From assembly GCA_001986395.2 (NCBI GenBank), contig MQVO02000005.1:1488001-1552000 (forward strand): a stretch of DNA of 64,000 nucleotides, in the 5' to 3' direction. The position numbers and the translations under genes are program-made. Positions within the stretch are counted from its first letter, which is position 1; each line of letters opens with the position of its first letter. Shown here piece after piece: positions 30,785 to 43,681 of the stretch. The notes beneath the pieces were generated by a model. It saw only the letters and a list, made by a program, of their open reading frames with translations. It made no database searches and was not told where the DNA came from. Origin of the DNA: Irpex lacteus. Taxonomy: Eukaryota > Basidiomycota > Agaricomycetes > Polyporales > Irpicaceae.

Positions 30785-32686
30785 TTATGCTTCACTGTCG
30801 GTATTATCATCGTCAGAGTCTTCATCGTCCTCGCTCGATCCCCGAGTCGCAGTCCAATCCGCCACTTCCAGCTTGTCGTTTCGGAAAGTTTCTACATACA
30901 GAACCAGTGAGCATTGGACGCTCAATGAGACTTTGAGACTTACCTCCGGCATCGACTTCGAAGCCTGCTTGGGTTACACATCTGACCAGTTCAGCTTTCG
31001 TGCCGATTTTAGTGTTCTTCCCGAGGATGCAGCCATCCAGCTTAGCTCTGCGAAATATGGTTTATAGGTAGGTCGTTCACGCGGTTGATTAGAATACATA
31101 CCCATCTGAGATAACGCAATGGTCAAGAATCACACATCCGACTATCTTGACCATTTTCCCGATTATACAATGTTTTCCGATGACAGATTTCTTGATACTT
31201 GTCCTTTCTTCGACTTTCGTCGTGTGACCGACCATCGAGTCGGTCGAAATCTGTGCTCGGGGGTCAATCATCGCCCGACTCTCGGGGTCAGTGGGTAATG
31301 TCCAACTCGTTTGCGCCAGGAACTAGAGCAATCCCCTTAGTCTATCCGTTCTAATATGGCCGGAATTCGGGACTTACATGTCGATTGAGTTCGAGATATG
31401 AGTGTAGGGTATTAGCACGAGAGGCATATCCGTCTTCTAATCTATGGACCACTATGCCTACACGGAGGCTAGCCCTATCTTCCGAATCGTGGTCTGAATC
31501 TACTGGGGAGGATTGTGCTGTCCGGGGTTCGCGGACAGAGCTTGGACTCGAAATGTGTAGAGACAGTTGTGTTGATCGCGTGTGCAAGGTAGCGTGCTGG
31601 ATTGCTAACCTCTGAGACGGAGAATTAGGAGAAGGGCCGAGAACTGGACCTCGATTAGAAAAGAACACTTAGAGCTAGAGTTCACATTGCCCACCTGAGC
31701 CATACTTCTGCGTTTCGTGCTGGAGTACTGCGGCTTGCAAAGCCATGGTATGAACTCTTCCCGCAGTGAATCCAGTCTTGACTTCTCTTGGAGAACCTCA
31801 AGTACAGACCGTCGACAGACATACACATGAGAGTCCAAGAAACCTGCCGACATCCGGACCTTCGGGTAACTGTACGATATCAGTAAAACGATGATCGAAA
31901 TTGCGCCAATAGCATCACCTCGACAAGAGACTCCCGTTGAGCTCAATGTATGCATCATCACGGTCGACATCATCTGGTGTATCGATGTACAGGAGAGTTC
32001 CTGAAGGCTCGTCCCAAACGATTGGCATAGGTATAGGAATGCTGTTCCATTCTTCGGTACTGCTACCTTTCTCTGGCTTCTGCCATTCATAGAAACAGGT
32101 CGTGGCAATTGAGCCGTCGTATGGAGCTTCTATTCTGAATTTATCCAGTACTCGTGTAAGAGGGAATGTCGGCGAAGGGACGAAATCGCATGGTAGCACG
32201 ACAAAGTCCTGCTTGATTTTGTGCGCGAAATTCCTGAGAACAGCAGAAGTTCCGCCCTTCATGTCTTGTGTGTCCCCATAAACTTGCAGGTCAATACGCA
32301 GAGAGGGGAACGCTGTTGTAGACGCATCCGACCGGATGTAGTGGGTTACAGCCGCTTTCTGCACCGTGGGGCAGATCAGCAAGACATCTATAAGAAGATT
32401 GGTACGCTGCAAATTCCAACAGTGTATGTCACCAACCTCTTATGCCAGATGCTTCGAGCCAGCTAAGCGGATAATGTAGCATGGGCTTGTTCGCTATGGG
32501 CAGAAGGGCCTTGGGGCACGATTCCTCGCCATGATTGTTCGTGAGCGGTGTTAATCTAATAGTACAGAAGATAAGCGCAAATATCATACAGACACATTAG
32601 ATTTATTACTCGTCACCGAAGCCAGCGAGTACAACTGCAATGAACTCTTGGGTGAGTAGCCTGCTGCCTGCCTCGTCGAAGTCCAT
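30785..32686 (-). CDS. GCD1: eIF2B gamma subunit (guanine nucleotide exchange factor)
   Basis: Eight exons on the minus strand: 32686-32610, 32555-32437, 32387-31919, 31869-31695, 31611-31378, 31322-31102, 31047-30944 and 30891-30785. They give 501 residues. The nucleotidyltransferase-like N-terminus reads FIAVVLAGFGDE..LTPLTN and CPKALLPIANKPMLHYPL. MKGGTSAVLR and LREEFIPWLCKPQYS are typical of eIF2B-gamma. The C-terminal left-handed beta-helix has hexapeptide repeats (IGKHCIIGKMVKIVGCVILD) and an acidic tail. The protein recycles eIF2-GDP within the eIF2B decamer. It is tail to tail with eIF3c (191 bp between stops) and head to head with a kinase gene. Confidence 0.92.
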
Positions 32687-32939
32687 GGCTGAGTTACTTT
32701 TATTTCGAGATCAATTCTAGCGCGCAAGCAATGCTGGAATCTCGATATGGAACTTAACCAAAAAATAATGCCATCATGCGCTTCAACGACGACCAGCACA
32801 ACCAGCCCAGCCCTCAACGACGCTTTCGCGATGACGACCGCCTTTTGAACGATTAGATGACTTTCTCTGCTCCTTCGCCGCATATTCTTACCTTTCCTTG
32901 TCTCTTCGGGGTCACCTGTAAACGACTACGCTGCTCTCG
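32687..32939. promoter_or_regulatory. Shared divergent promoter of GCD1 and the GCK kinase
   Basis: The start codons lie 253 bp apart on opposite strands with no gene between. No clear TATA box is seen. Confidence 0.55.
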
Positions 32940-35889
32940 ATGGCAAGCCAAGTCTCCGTTCATTCTCTCTACCGCAGGCTCGAAACTATAGGCAAGGGAG
33001 CCTATGGCTCGGTTCACAAAGGACTCGAGATTTCTACGGACAAAGTCGTTGCTTTGAAGATCATTAATCTAGACACCGAGGACGACGACGTCGGCGACAT
33101 TCAACGAGAAGTTGCTCTCCTCACTCAGCTCCGAGATGCTCCCAATGTTACCCAGTACTACGGCTGCTTCATGGACGGTCCCCGCGTGTGGATAGTCATG
33201 GAGTACGCTGAGGGGGGCAGCGTTCGCACCCTGATGAAAGCCTCGAAGGATGGCACTATAGAGGAGAAATATGTGGCTACTATCATTCGAGAGGTCCTTT
33301 ACGGGCTTAGCTATCTGCACAAGTCCTCTATCATACATCGGGATCTAAAGGCGGCCAATGTTCTCATTACCGCCTCAGGCAGCGTGAAGATATGCGATTT
33401 CGGAGTCTCCGCTTTACTTGCCACCGCCTCTAGCAAACGAAACACTCTTGTCGGAACGCCGCACTGGATGGCCCCTGAAGTCGCTCATGCCTCTGCGTAC
33501 GACACAAAAGCAGACATCTGGAGTCTGGGGATCATGATATACGAGATGATTAAGGGCAACGTACCCAACTCACATATCATGGACCAGGTGAAGCTCATTC
33601 AGATGATTCCTCGCATGAAGCCGCCACGGTTAATAGAAGGCGAGGGGAGTAAGGAGCTGCGGGAGTTTGTCGCCAACTGCTTACGCGAGTCACCCAGTGA
33701 TGTGTGTACTATTCTTGTCATTTAAGTACCACGGGCTAACGTTTGTTACAGAGGCTATCCGCCGAAGATCTGCTGAAAACAAAGTATATCAAGTCAACGT
33801 TCAAGATACCTGTAACGACTCTCAAGGAGCTACTTGTAAGATACGATGCTTGGCTAAAGAGCGGAGGCACGCGAGCAAGCGTGGCGGATCCTATGCCGTG
33901 GGAGCAAGAAGAAAGACAAGAGTAGGTCAATATCTTCGGCCTTTCATCACATTCTAATCAGATACAGCCCCGAGGACTTCAGTGCGGATAGTGATTCTGC
34001 TCCATGGGAGTTCGATGACACAGTTCGTGGACATCCTTCTCTGGACATACTGAGAGTAGACGAGTCGGGTCCTGCGCTGTCTATGGACGAGAATCAGGCT
34101 TCTCCTAACCCAACAATACGTCCCAATCAGTCTAAAGTCCCTCCCGCGCTTAGAATGCTCTTTCAAGATCAAGCGGAAAGTAGTGATACGTACCAAGTCC
34201 CAGGATTTAATGGGCCTGCCCCGGCATCCTCCTTCCTTCCTCTACCATTACTGGCACCCCCTCGGGGCAGAGGGAGATCGAAGAGCGGCACTTCTCCTCA
34301 GCACAGCGAACAAGAAGAAGAAGTACTGACTGCCAAGCAACCCACATTCGAGTTTCCCCCAAGAGCGTCGACTCCTCGTAGTGTTTCTAGGCAGGGTGGT
34401 GATTCCGACCCTTTTACGGATGTGGATGCTCCCAAGAGAGAGCGGCTGCCCCCTCTGGGTGTCGGAATTCCGCGTGCTCAAGGCCCTATGGTCAACTCTG
34501 AGTCGCCACACGAAATATCGGCAACCGTTGGTTTGTTTGGTACATCAGATACCGAAAAACCACGACTTGAAGGTGGTAGTGTGGCGGCCAGTATCCTTGC
34601 AGATGCTGCGTCATCCGTAGATTTCTCGCATCCACTTGACAAGCTGTCGGCTCGGCCAAGCCGGCCTACCGCAACGCGTCAAAGGTCGAAAAGTAATGGC
34701 ATCGAACCGCCGGACCCGCCCCCTTCGCGGCACGAATGGGACTTCCCTTCAAAGGAATTCCAATTTCCTCCCCCTGGATTCACCTCTGACTCAGCCCTAC
34801 CGGCTCCCTCAAGAATGAAGACCCATAACCGCATCTCGCCTACACACGCAAGCGCATCGACAGTATCGTCAACGGCCAATTCGTCACGCAGCTCCCATCA
34901 GTTTACTCAGTCGTTGGATGCGTCAGTCTTACCGCGCCGTCTGCCGTCCCCCACGAGCCTAATGCCTACTCCACCAAATATGAGCCGCTCACGTTCAGCA
35001 ATACCATTTGGCGAAACATCTTCCGAAGTCAGACCTAATTCCAATGCGCTATCCGCGCTGCCCAAACCCGTCCCGAAGAAACCAAGTATGACTCGTCTGG
35101 CCTCCGTTGCAGTTATGGAGACCGTCCAAACTCCCTCGAGACCGTACCCACGACAGAGAGAGGGTCTAAATGGCAGTTTAAGTGATATTGAGCCGCCGTT
35201 GCCTGGTCTAAAGGATGTTCTCAAGGTAATGCCCCGTTGTATACCTCTGATTATTCTCACTGACTGGGGCGTGAGTGCAGATTCCTTCAGTAACATCCGA
35301 GCATAGGCTTGGCATGTCAGATTTATTGCCACCATCCCCTTCGGCGATTCCATTTCCTAGAGCATCACCCTCACCTAGTCCTTTAGGTTCGTCGACACCA
35401 GCGGATGTGGCACAGTACAGCCCACACGCCATGCCGTACACCAACATTGCAGCTTCATCGTCATCTACATCGCTCAATTCTCTGTCTTCGCTGCAGAATT
35501 CCGCTCTCGGCAACGATCCTGCGTCTTCGTCTGTAGATGCTTCCCACATGCGGTCGTACTCATACAGTGCACTACATGCGGCTTTTACGTCATCTGCAAC
35601 TGATCCCTTATCAGGACCGCCGATACGGCCTCTGGATTTTGGCACGTTCATCTCCTCGCATGAAGGTACTCATTTAGAGCTGGCAAGAACAGTGGAGGAT
35701 TTAGCGCAGTGGTTGTCCGTAGTCGAAATAGGATTGTCCTCGATCTTAGATAAGGCTGCCGAACACACAATTGAGGAGGAGCAAGAACAAGATGACACGG
35801 CTGAGCGTCACGGGCCTGCGGACAGTGCTCTTGCTTCGTCTATCTCCAATGACACGTCCACTTCTCCGTCCGCGCTGGTCGCAGAATAG
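32940..35889 (+). CDS. Ste20-like protein kinase of the germinal-centre-kinase group
   Basis: Four exons, 32940-33701, 33752-33921, 33962-35225 and 35281-35889, give 934 residues. The third boundary is a very short 40-nt intron. The N-terminal ~270 residues are a complete kinase domain: GKGAYGSV loop, VALKI lysine, HRDLKAANVL, DFGVSALL and GTPHWMAPEV activation segment. Similarity is closest to the Kic1/Nak1/MST3-4 branch, which feeds the NDR-kinase (RAM/MOR) polarity network. The long C-terminus is Ser/Pro-rich and disordered, with an acidic glutamine/glutamate patch (EEEQEQDD) near the end. The branch assignment is inferred from motif order and domain layout; the kinase call is secure. Confidence 0.9.
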
Positions 35890-36155
35890 TTAGCACATTT
35901 GTCTCTCTGGTATGTTTCTGTCGTTTGTTGTAGGTTCAGTTGTTGTCTCAGCTTTGTAATCTTCATCTCTCCAGGACTTCTTCATGATCTTGTTTAGTGT
36001 ATTGAGTAGCCTATTTTCATGCATGTATACTATCTCCCTTAGCTATCCAGCCGGACAATTGCGAAGGCTGTTCTGGAGCTCTAGTCCGGAAAAAATAAAA
36101 CCACGAGGCCTAAAATACATCGACAGATAATTTACTCTACTTCGGTATCTAGTGT

Positions 36156-36998
<843 letters not shown>

Positions 36999-37090
36999 GG
37001 CGAATGACTTTGCTATAGAGGGTAGGTGAAGAGAGAAGGGAGAAGATATGAAGTCGGGTTGAGCTGGAGAATTCACCGTTATGGTGAGCA

Positions 37091-37125
37091 CATATATAAG
37101 TAACTGAGCAAGGGCCTACACGTGA
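37091..37125 (-). promoter_or_regulatory. TCACGTG box and TATA-like element upstream of MET14
   Basis: On the minus strand TCACGTG (37119-37125 in plus coordinates) and CTTATATATG (37091-37100) stand 95-125 bp before the APS kinase ATG. TCACGTG is the core site of Cbf1/Met4 control of sulfur genes in yeast. A basidiomycete bHLH factor using it is inference. The surrounding 36999-37569 holds no gene. Confidence 0.5.
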
Positions 37126-37569
37126 TGCGTTTGTCGGCGATGGCGAATGGGAGGGGTCGGAATGCAGCAGACAAGCAGTCGATGATTCAGCTCGAGCACA
37201 ATTCCATAAATGCGGCACAGCGTCTTGGCATAATTCCATAAAGTTATGTACAGAATGTCGACGATAGGATGTAACTGTGCGTTTCGTGAGAAGGCAGCCA
37301 ATTGGGCAATCCACGATAGGGTCGTGGCAGAGTGGGACCTGCCAGTCGCTCTTATGTCCCAGCGCTGATTGGCGGGTGGCAGCTTTGGACCCGCGTGGAG
37401 GGTCACAGTTAATGTATAGTGTCTAATACAACTGGCAGAGCAATTACTGCAAAATCATTCCCGACGCCGTGCACTATCATGCAGATCAATCTGGTATACT
37501 AGGTAGTAGAAGGTATGAGATAGAGTAGGGCTGGCCCGCCGTCTCACGCGTTCCGAAATAAGTCAAACC

Positions 37570-38743
37570 TTACACCGACAACCGCGCACAGACCCAGACT
37601 ATGATTTGCTTGATAGCGTGAGTCACCTCCGGTGTATCCATCGGTTGGCCAACCGGACAGCAATGCATGAATAGCACGGGCGTTATCTTTGGCGGCGTAC
37701 TCCTAGCTTTATCCTTCTCCTGCTTGTTCGCATTCCGCTTGGCTTCAGCCAGTGAGCAGTAGAAGAGGAAGTCGCAGAGGAAGTGGCCTGCATCCATGGA
37801 CGAATACACTTGCTGTAAAGATGGCACGTGAGAAAGATAATGCTTCCCCCGAAAGACATGAACTGACCTCAATGCCCGTTTTCTTCAGGTGATATATTAG
37901 CCTCGTTACGTCAATCTCGGTGAACAGCTCGTCTGCAAACCCTTCATACCCTTTCCCAAACCCCCGCGCAGGCTGATGCTCATGGTGCGCGGGTTCTATC
38001 GCACGGTCCCCGTTCGCTATGTCCATACTCCCTCTGAACCCATTCGGCCCCGGCAATCCATCGATCGTCACTGCAGACACAGCCAGCAATCTTTGCATCT
38101 CCAAACGTTCCGCTTCTGCAGGCTCCTGGGGCGCTGGATCCTTGGGTAGCTGCACGACAGGCGCGTATTGCCCCTCCACGTCCTTCATCCGGTAATTCAG
38201 TTTATGACCTAATCGCTCGATTCGAAGAGGACCTCGGCCTGCAACGCCTATGTGGAAGATGAAATCGAAGCCGTTCGGGGGTAAGTGAGTAGCAGCGAAT
38301 GCGGAATCGGCGGGGGTAGGAAGAACAGGTGGGCGTGCATGGAGTCCTGGCGTGATGGCGAGGACGTCTTGGTAGGCTACAGGAATAATGAGGGTGGTGA
38401 TATGTATTTGTTGAAGTGATGCAGGGCCATCTTCCTGCATGGGTTCGGCATATGCTGAGGAAGGATCATTCTGGCCATTCGGTTCTGAAGGCGGTTGCGG
38501 CTCAGTGTAGATGACGGTGTTGTGCAAAGGCTTCACAGCGAGCCATGATGGGTTCTCCTCGTATTTCCAAAACGGCTGTCCTTGTAAGCGATTGCGTAAA
38601 AATTCATACCGAGAATGAGGTGGTCCGTTAGCTCAGAATAGTCCGATGTTACGCTGAATACTCACCCCAAAGCCTGTTACGAGGACATGGATGACATTTG
38701 GCTCGAGCACAGGTCCCGCGGGCTGGTGCTCGACTGGCGGCAT
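37570..38743 (-). CDS. Pyroglutamyl-peptidase I-like protein (peptidase C15)
   Basis: Three exons, 38743-38666, 38575-37868 and 37812-37570, give 342 residues. VLVTGFGPF and NPSWLAVKPL at the start, DFIFHIGVAG and IERLGHKLNYRMKDVEG in the middle, and DAGHFLCDFLFYCSL with LFMHCCPVG near the end follow the C15 plan. The nucleophile is Cys ~275 and the catalytic His ~312. These enzymes remove N-terminal pyroglutamate. The protein is longer than the ~215-residue prototype because of inserted Pro/Ala/Glu-rich loops, including a large one before the catalytic Cys, a form seen in fungal homologues. Activity is inferred from conserved residues. Confidence 0.85.
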
Positions 38744-39451
38744 TCTTGCACTGGCTCAACGGGCAACGCTGGGCTGCGAATCAGTCCTACAACACGCACA
38801 TGTCGCTTAGTTTCCCACCTGCAGCAGCGAGAAACAGAGGAAGGTGGTGGTAGATGAGAGAGTGAGACGGAGGAAGGGCAGTCGGATTCGACCCTCCGTC
38901 GCGCGCCCGATTTATTCAAGTAACAGCATCGGTCACGAGCGTCACGGTGTAGGTCACAAGGGGCCCCCAAGCAAGCCGTGACATCGTCGGCTGAAGCCTC
39001 GTTGTGTTGGCCGACGAGCGTATGACCTCACATGGCCGGCTTCATACCAGGAAATATCCACTGGAAGAGTCGTAACAGAGCACGTTATGTCGGACGCTCA
39101 TAACATTGTCCACTTGCGATTGGTTCTAGTACTGCAGCTGATTGCACCTACCAGTGGTTGGCCGGGCAATTCGGACAACGTATTCGAGGAGAGCAGCACG
39201 CTATATGTACATACTTACTTACCAAATAACCATGCAGTACTTGCGAACTGGCGCTGATGGTACGTGAGATCATACCTACTTATGTCACGATCTGCCTATA
39301 TTACTTACATTCATATTAGCGCCGGCTTGACGCGTCTTAACCAACACACCTTTCTCCCTACAGCACATGTCTATCAGTCCCCGGTGGACCACGCATGACT
39401 TACTCTAAGCCTGGAATTGAAGTTTGACCTTACTTATTAGCTCAACATAAG
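38744..39451. other. Intergenic between divergent genes
   Basis: About 700 bp hold the promoters of the C15 peptidase gene (minus) and MGS1 (plus). No open frame with support and no RNA gene was seen. Confidence 0.5.
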
Positions 39452-41817
39452 ATGAACAGGACTGGTGAGTTTCTGTGCGAGTTATAGTAAGGCTGAGCGA
39501 GGTGGGAACACTGACCAACGAACATCACGATAGTTACCTGGTAAGCGGTGCTCCTGCTTGCAGCGACGCCTAGAATCATTCACGCCAACTTTAAATAAGC
39601 CCCATATGCTCTCGAGACGTGCCCGAGAGAAGCATCAATCTGCATCTGGATAATAACTGCTCGGACGTGAGCTCTTCAAAGTCGAAGCCCACTGCCTCCG
39701 CAATACCCACAAGTAATCCGAAGAACAAAACCGTATTAGCTCCGATTTTTGGAGGCATCTCCACGGCCAGGAAAGATACCACCCACAAACCACCACATCC
39801 ACCACCTTCGATCACCCCTGCCAGTGGCAGCAGTTCTACCCAGAAGCGTCGAGCAGCGGACAATGCAGCTAGTAGTGACCATGCCGGTCTCTCAGCCAAG
39901 AAAGCCAAGACGTCCACAACAGGCTCACGGATCTCTGCTGCTGCACCTCTTGCAGAACGCTTAAGGCCACAGAGCTTGGACGACTTCATCGGCCAACCTC
40001 AGTTGACCGCGCCTGACTCACTGCTCATGGGTCTGGTACGAAGCGGGTCTGCGGGCAGCATGATTTTATGGGGCCCACCGGGGCAAGTGCTTCGACAGTT
40101 ACTATAATCACTTGATGTGCTAACTGAAGTTATAGCTGCGGCAAAACGACTCTGGCACGTCTCCTCGCAAAGCAGACAAATGCCGTGTTTAAGGAGCTGA
40201 GCGCTACCGACGCCGGAATATCTGATGTTCGTACTGTGGCTGAAGAAGCCCGAGGAGTCCTGAGTCTGACCGATCGGTGAGTGTACAACCTAGGACATTA
40301 TGGATGTAATTGATTTTAAATCTATAGTCGCACAATTCTATTCCTTGACGAAGTCCATCGCTTTAACAAAGCACAGCAAGTAAGCAGCTGCCAGATATTT
40401 CACAACGCAACGAACTCAGCACTCAGATATCATAGGACATATTTCTACCCTTTGTAGAACAGGGTATTATCCAGGTAAGTAAGGATGTATACCTTGACTC
40501 TGTATTCTCGCCATTGGCTCACTTTCATCAGCTCATAGGAGCAACAACAGAGAACCCATCTTTCAAGGTCACCGGTGCCTTGTTGAGTCGCTGCCGGTAA
40601 GTCAAGTCAGCACTGTCAAGACCTGGTACCAATTACTATCCACCAGAGTATTTGTCTTCGAGCGACTTACAGACAGCGATATACGACAAATTGTCACTCA
40701 GGCTATAGAACGTGTAGCAAGTGATCACGCCGTGAGCGAATCGAAACAGCCCATCCCCGCCGCACCCCTTCCGCCCACTTCCTCTCCAATACCTTCCTCT
40801 CCAATATCTGCTATTTTTAGCTCTCCGCCTGATCATAACACTACATCTAGTCAACCATTTATCTTAGACCACAACACTCAGGAGGAGCCTGTGTTCCCTG
40901 CATATCCTCAACTCACTCATACTGTCCTTGACACGCTAATTTCACTCTCTAACGGCGATGCCCGCGCAGCCCTTTCGCTCCTTGAGCTAATTATCAGCTC
41001 TCCACCATCGACATCACCCTCCAATCTTATTTCTTCTCTGCGCAGTTCTGTTTCGACATCCTTTGATCGAACTGATGATGACCGGTATGACATGATCTCT
41101 GCTCTTCACAAAAGTGTACGTGGAAGTAATGGAGATGCGGCCATGTACTGGCTTGCGCGGATGCTCAGTCAAGGTGAAGATCCCCTCTATATCGCCCGAC
41201 GCATGGTTGTATGTGCGAGCGAAGATATAGGCCTTGCAGACAACCACGCACTACCTTTGGTAAGATTCTTCTGGTATCAGACATACGTTTACTTACATTA
41301 CTGCGATTATCGAGGCCATGGCGACGCTGCAGGCCTGCCAGGTCATTGGAATGCCTGAATGTAGGATCAACCTTGCGCACCTCGTTGCTTACCTTGCAGA
41401 GGCACCCAAGGACACCAGGGCATACCGAGCGTACAATCGTGCTGAAGAAGCCGCAAAAAGAGACATGACACTGCCGGTGCCACTTATGGTAAGAAATGCG
41501 CCCACAAACATGATGAAAGAGATGGGGTATGGCGACGAGTACCACTATAACCCGGATTACATGTAAGTACCATCGCAATGTCTGACCTCGTTAACCTGGG
41601 TGTGTATATGTGTCGGGCTTGCTCAAACTCTCATATCTGTCATCACAGACATCCGGTTAGCAATGATTACCTCCCTCCACAGCTGAAAGGGAGTGTGTTT
41701 CTGAAGCCAGCAGGAGACATGTCAGACAAGACGTGGGATGAGGACGCATTGAGGAAATGGGAGAAAGAGGAGAACGATGGCAAACCCTGGGAAGGGAGAG
41801 CGCATCGTGGACAGTAG
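39452..41817 (+). CDS. MGS1: Mgs1/WRNIP1-type AAA+ ATPase (replication-fork maintenance)
   Basis: Ten exons: 39452-39464, 39534-39540, 39600-40082, 40136-40276, 40328-40379, 40436-40474, 40532-40596, 40647-41259, 41315-41562 and 41649-41817. They give 609 residues. Exons 1 and 2 are only 13 and 7 nt long and complete a UBZ4-type ubiquitin-binding finger, [18 protein letters not shown]...INLHLDNNC. After a disordered linker come the AAA+ domain with Walker A GPPGCGKTT, Walker [11 protein letters not shown], sensor GATTENPSF and the ALLSRCR arginine motif. The RarA/MgsA C-terminal domain follows ([29 protein letters not shown]). Intron 3 has a GC donor (GG/GCAAGT) inside the P-loop. Mgs1 acts at stalled forks with PCNA and ubiquitin. 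Confidence 0.92.
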
Positions 41818-41985
41818 CTCAGCTGTATACTGTATCTGTGCAGAATGTAAATACATGAGTGGTAGCTAGCTATACTTCGACACTGGATAATACGCGCGCG
41901 TCAGTTTGGACTCCGCCTGAAAAGGGCAAGGCGGGGAGGGGGGATGGGATTGGCGGTCTGCGTTCTGCGTCGTCGACCAATCATC

Positions 41986-42833
41986 ATGGAGAACGTCGAT
42001 CAGCTGTTCAACGCCTCAGGCTATCATCACTCCTACCGTATGTTTTAATCCACCGCAGTCTCTCAGAAAAACATATCTCACACCTCATTCCCAGCCCACC
42101 CCCAGCAGCAACTCTACCAGTTCTTCCCCCCTCAACAGCCTCAACAGCAGCTCCCAGTATCCAAACATCCATCGCCTCACCCCTCTCCAGCACCCGCATC
42201 CATTCCTGCTTCTCCCCATGGCCTTTTTCTCCCACAGCAGCAGCAACAAGTTCCCCAGGACGCTTCGGCCACTCAGGACCAGCGCGAGCCCGAGTTGCCC
42301 GTAGATCAGATACAAGACGACGCACCGATTGACGAGGAACCCCTCTATGTGAACGCTAAACAGTACTATCGAATCCTAAAGAGGCGTGTGGCCAGGGCTC
42401 GTTTGGAGGAGGTGCACAGATTGTCCAGGCAGAGAAAGGTGCGCCGTAGTTGCGATACAGAATACAGAGCTGTTACTCATCTCGTCCTCCAGCCATACCT
42501 TCATGAGTCGAGACACAAGCACGCCATGCGTCGTCCTCGCGGCCCTGGAGGTCGCTTCCTCACTTCAGAGGAGATTGCTGCCCAGAAAGCTGCTCAAGGG
42601 GTGGACGCAGGACCTTCCGCTTCCACCTCCCAGGACGGCGACGATGACGACGATCCCGACACTGGTGACCATGGCGTTGATGGGGATACAGAAATGACTG
42701 TCCTCAGCCCCGTCGAAGAACACAAGGCACCATCCTCATCTGCTGCTCCGCAACACGAACAAGTACTCCACCGACCTAACCCCGCCCTGCAGCCGTCCCT
42801 TCAACCCCGTCCTCAGCTGCAGATACAAGCCCA

Positions 42834-42864
<31 letters not shown>

Positions 42865-43344
42865 CATCTGCTTCAGCCACAGACCCTCCTTCCTCCTCAG
42901 GCTCAGCAATCTCACCACCAGGCTCACTCGCCCTTTGATCACCCGATGTCAATGGGCCACACTGATCTGCTTTCAGCATATCACGCAACCTCGCAGCCTG
43001 CTACGCCAGCCCCAGTTTCGCCCCATCCTCCCATGAATAATATGATGCAGCAAACTCAAGATCACGGAAAGCACGACCACTCTGGTCATGGCCACCACGG
43101 TCACACCCATCATGGCCACCATCGCCATGTCACGGCCTCGATAGCCCACAGCGGGAACAACCAAGCGGTAGCCAACCCTCCTCCGGGGCCAGCGTCGAGT
43201 ACGGGTATGCCCATGAGGAATTCCTATCCCCAAATGATGCATCATGTCCCTCATCCTCATGCACATGCCAGACACCACCATTCCTATTTAAATCGTGCTG
43301 AACAACTTTATGCGAGCGGACAAGGTGCCAATATGCCTCGCTGA
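41986..43344 (+). CDS. HAP2: CCAAT-binding factor subunit HAP2 (NF-YA)
   Basis: Three exons, 41986-42037, 42095-42438 and 42493-43344, give 415 residues. Residues ~100-160 are the conserved NF-YA core: EPLYVNAKQYYRILKRRVAR (subunit-association helix), then RLSRQRKPYLHESRHKHAMR and RPRGPGGRFL (DNA-binding part). The second intron separates the two halves. NF-YA joins HAP3/HAP5 to bind CCAAT boxes. The flanks are Gln/Pro-rich: a glutamine-rich N-terminus, a pure polyGln run near 42832-42868, an acidic DGDDDDDPD patch and a His-rich run (GHGHHGHTHHGHHRH) near the end. A Gln-rich activation region is typical; the His-rich segment is not part of the core family. Confidence 0.94.
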
Positions 43345-43681
43345 AAGCTTGTTAGGCACGTGCAGCACTTCCTTGTAAATGTCACCAGCTAATCCGCCGC
43401 CATAGGATGATGTATCCGACGTTTTTGTTTCCCTAGGTGTCTCGTCCTATATGCGACCCCGTTCCTCCACCGTACTCCGCGCCATCACAGCCATCCCGCA
43501 TTCGAGCTACAAACTAACCCTAGATATAGTTGTGACGTTCAAAGAGGAATGCACACAACTTGTACCAGTAGCTCTTCGCTTCTTCACTTGATTTTTAGCA
43601 TTGTATACGAATATCACTTAGACGAAGTAACCTCGTGAATGTTCAACAAGTATACGACACCATCGGTCAGCCATGTAAAGA
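43345..43681. other. Intergenic, convergent 3' ends
   Basis: The 337 bp separate the stops of HAP2 (plus) and the next gene (minus). Nothing but presumed 3' UTRs is seen. Confidence 0.5.
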
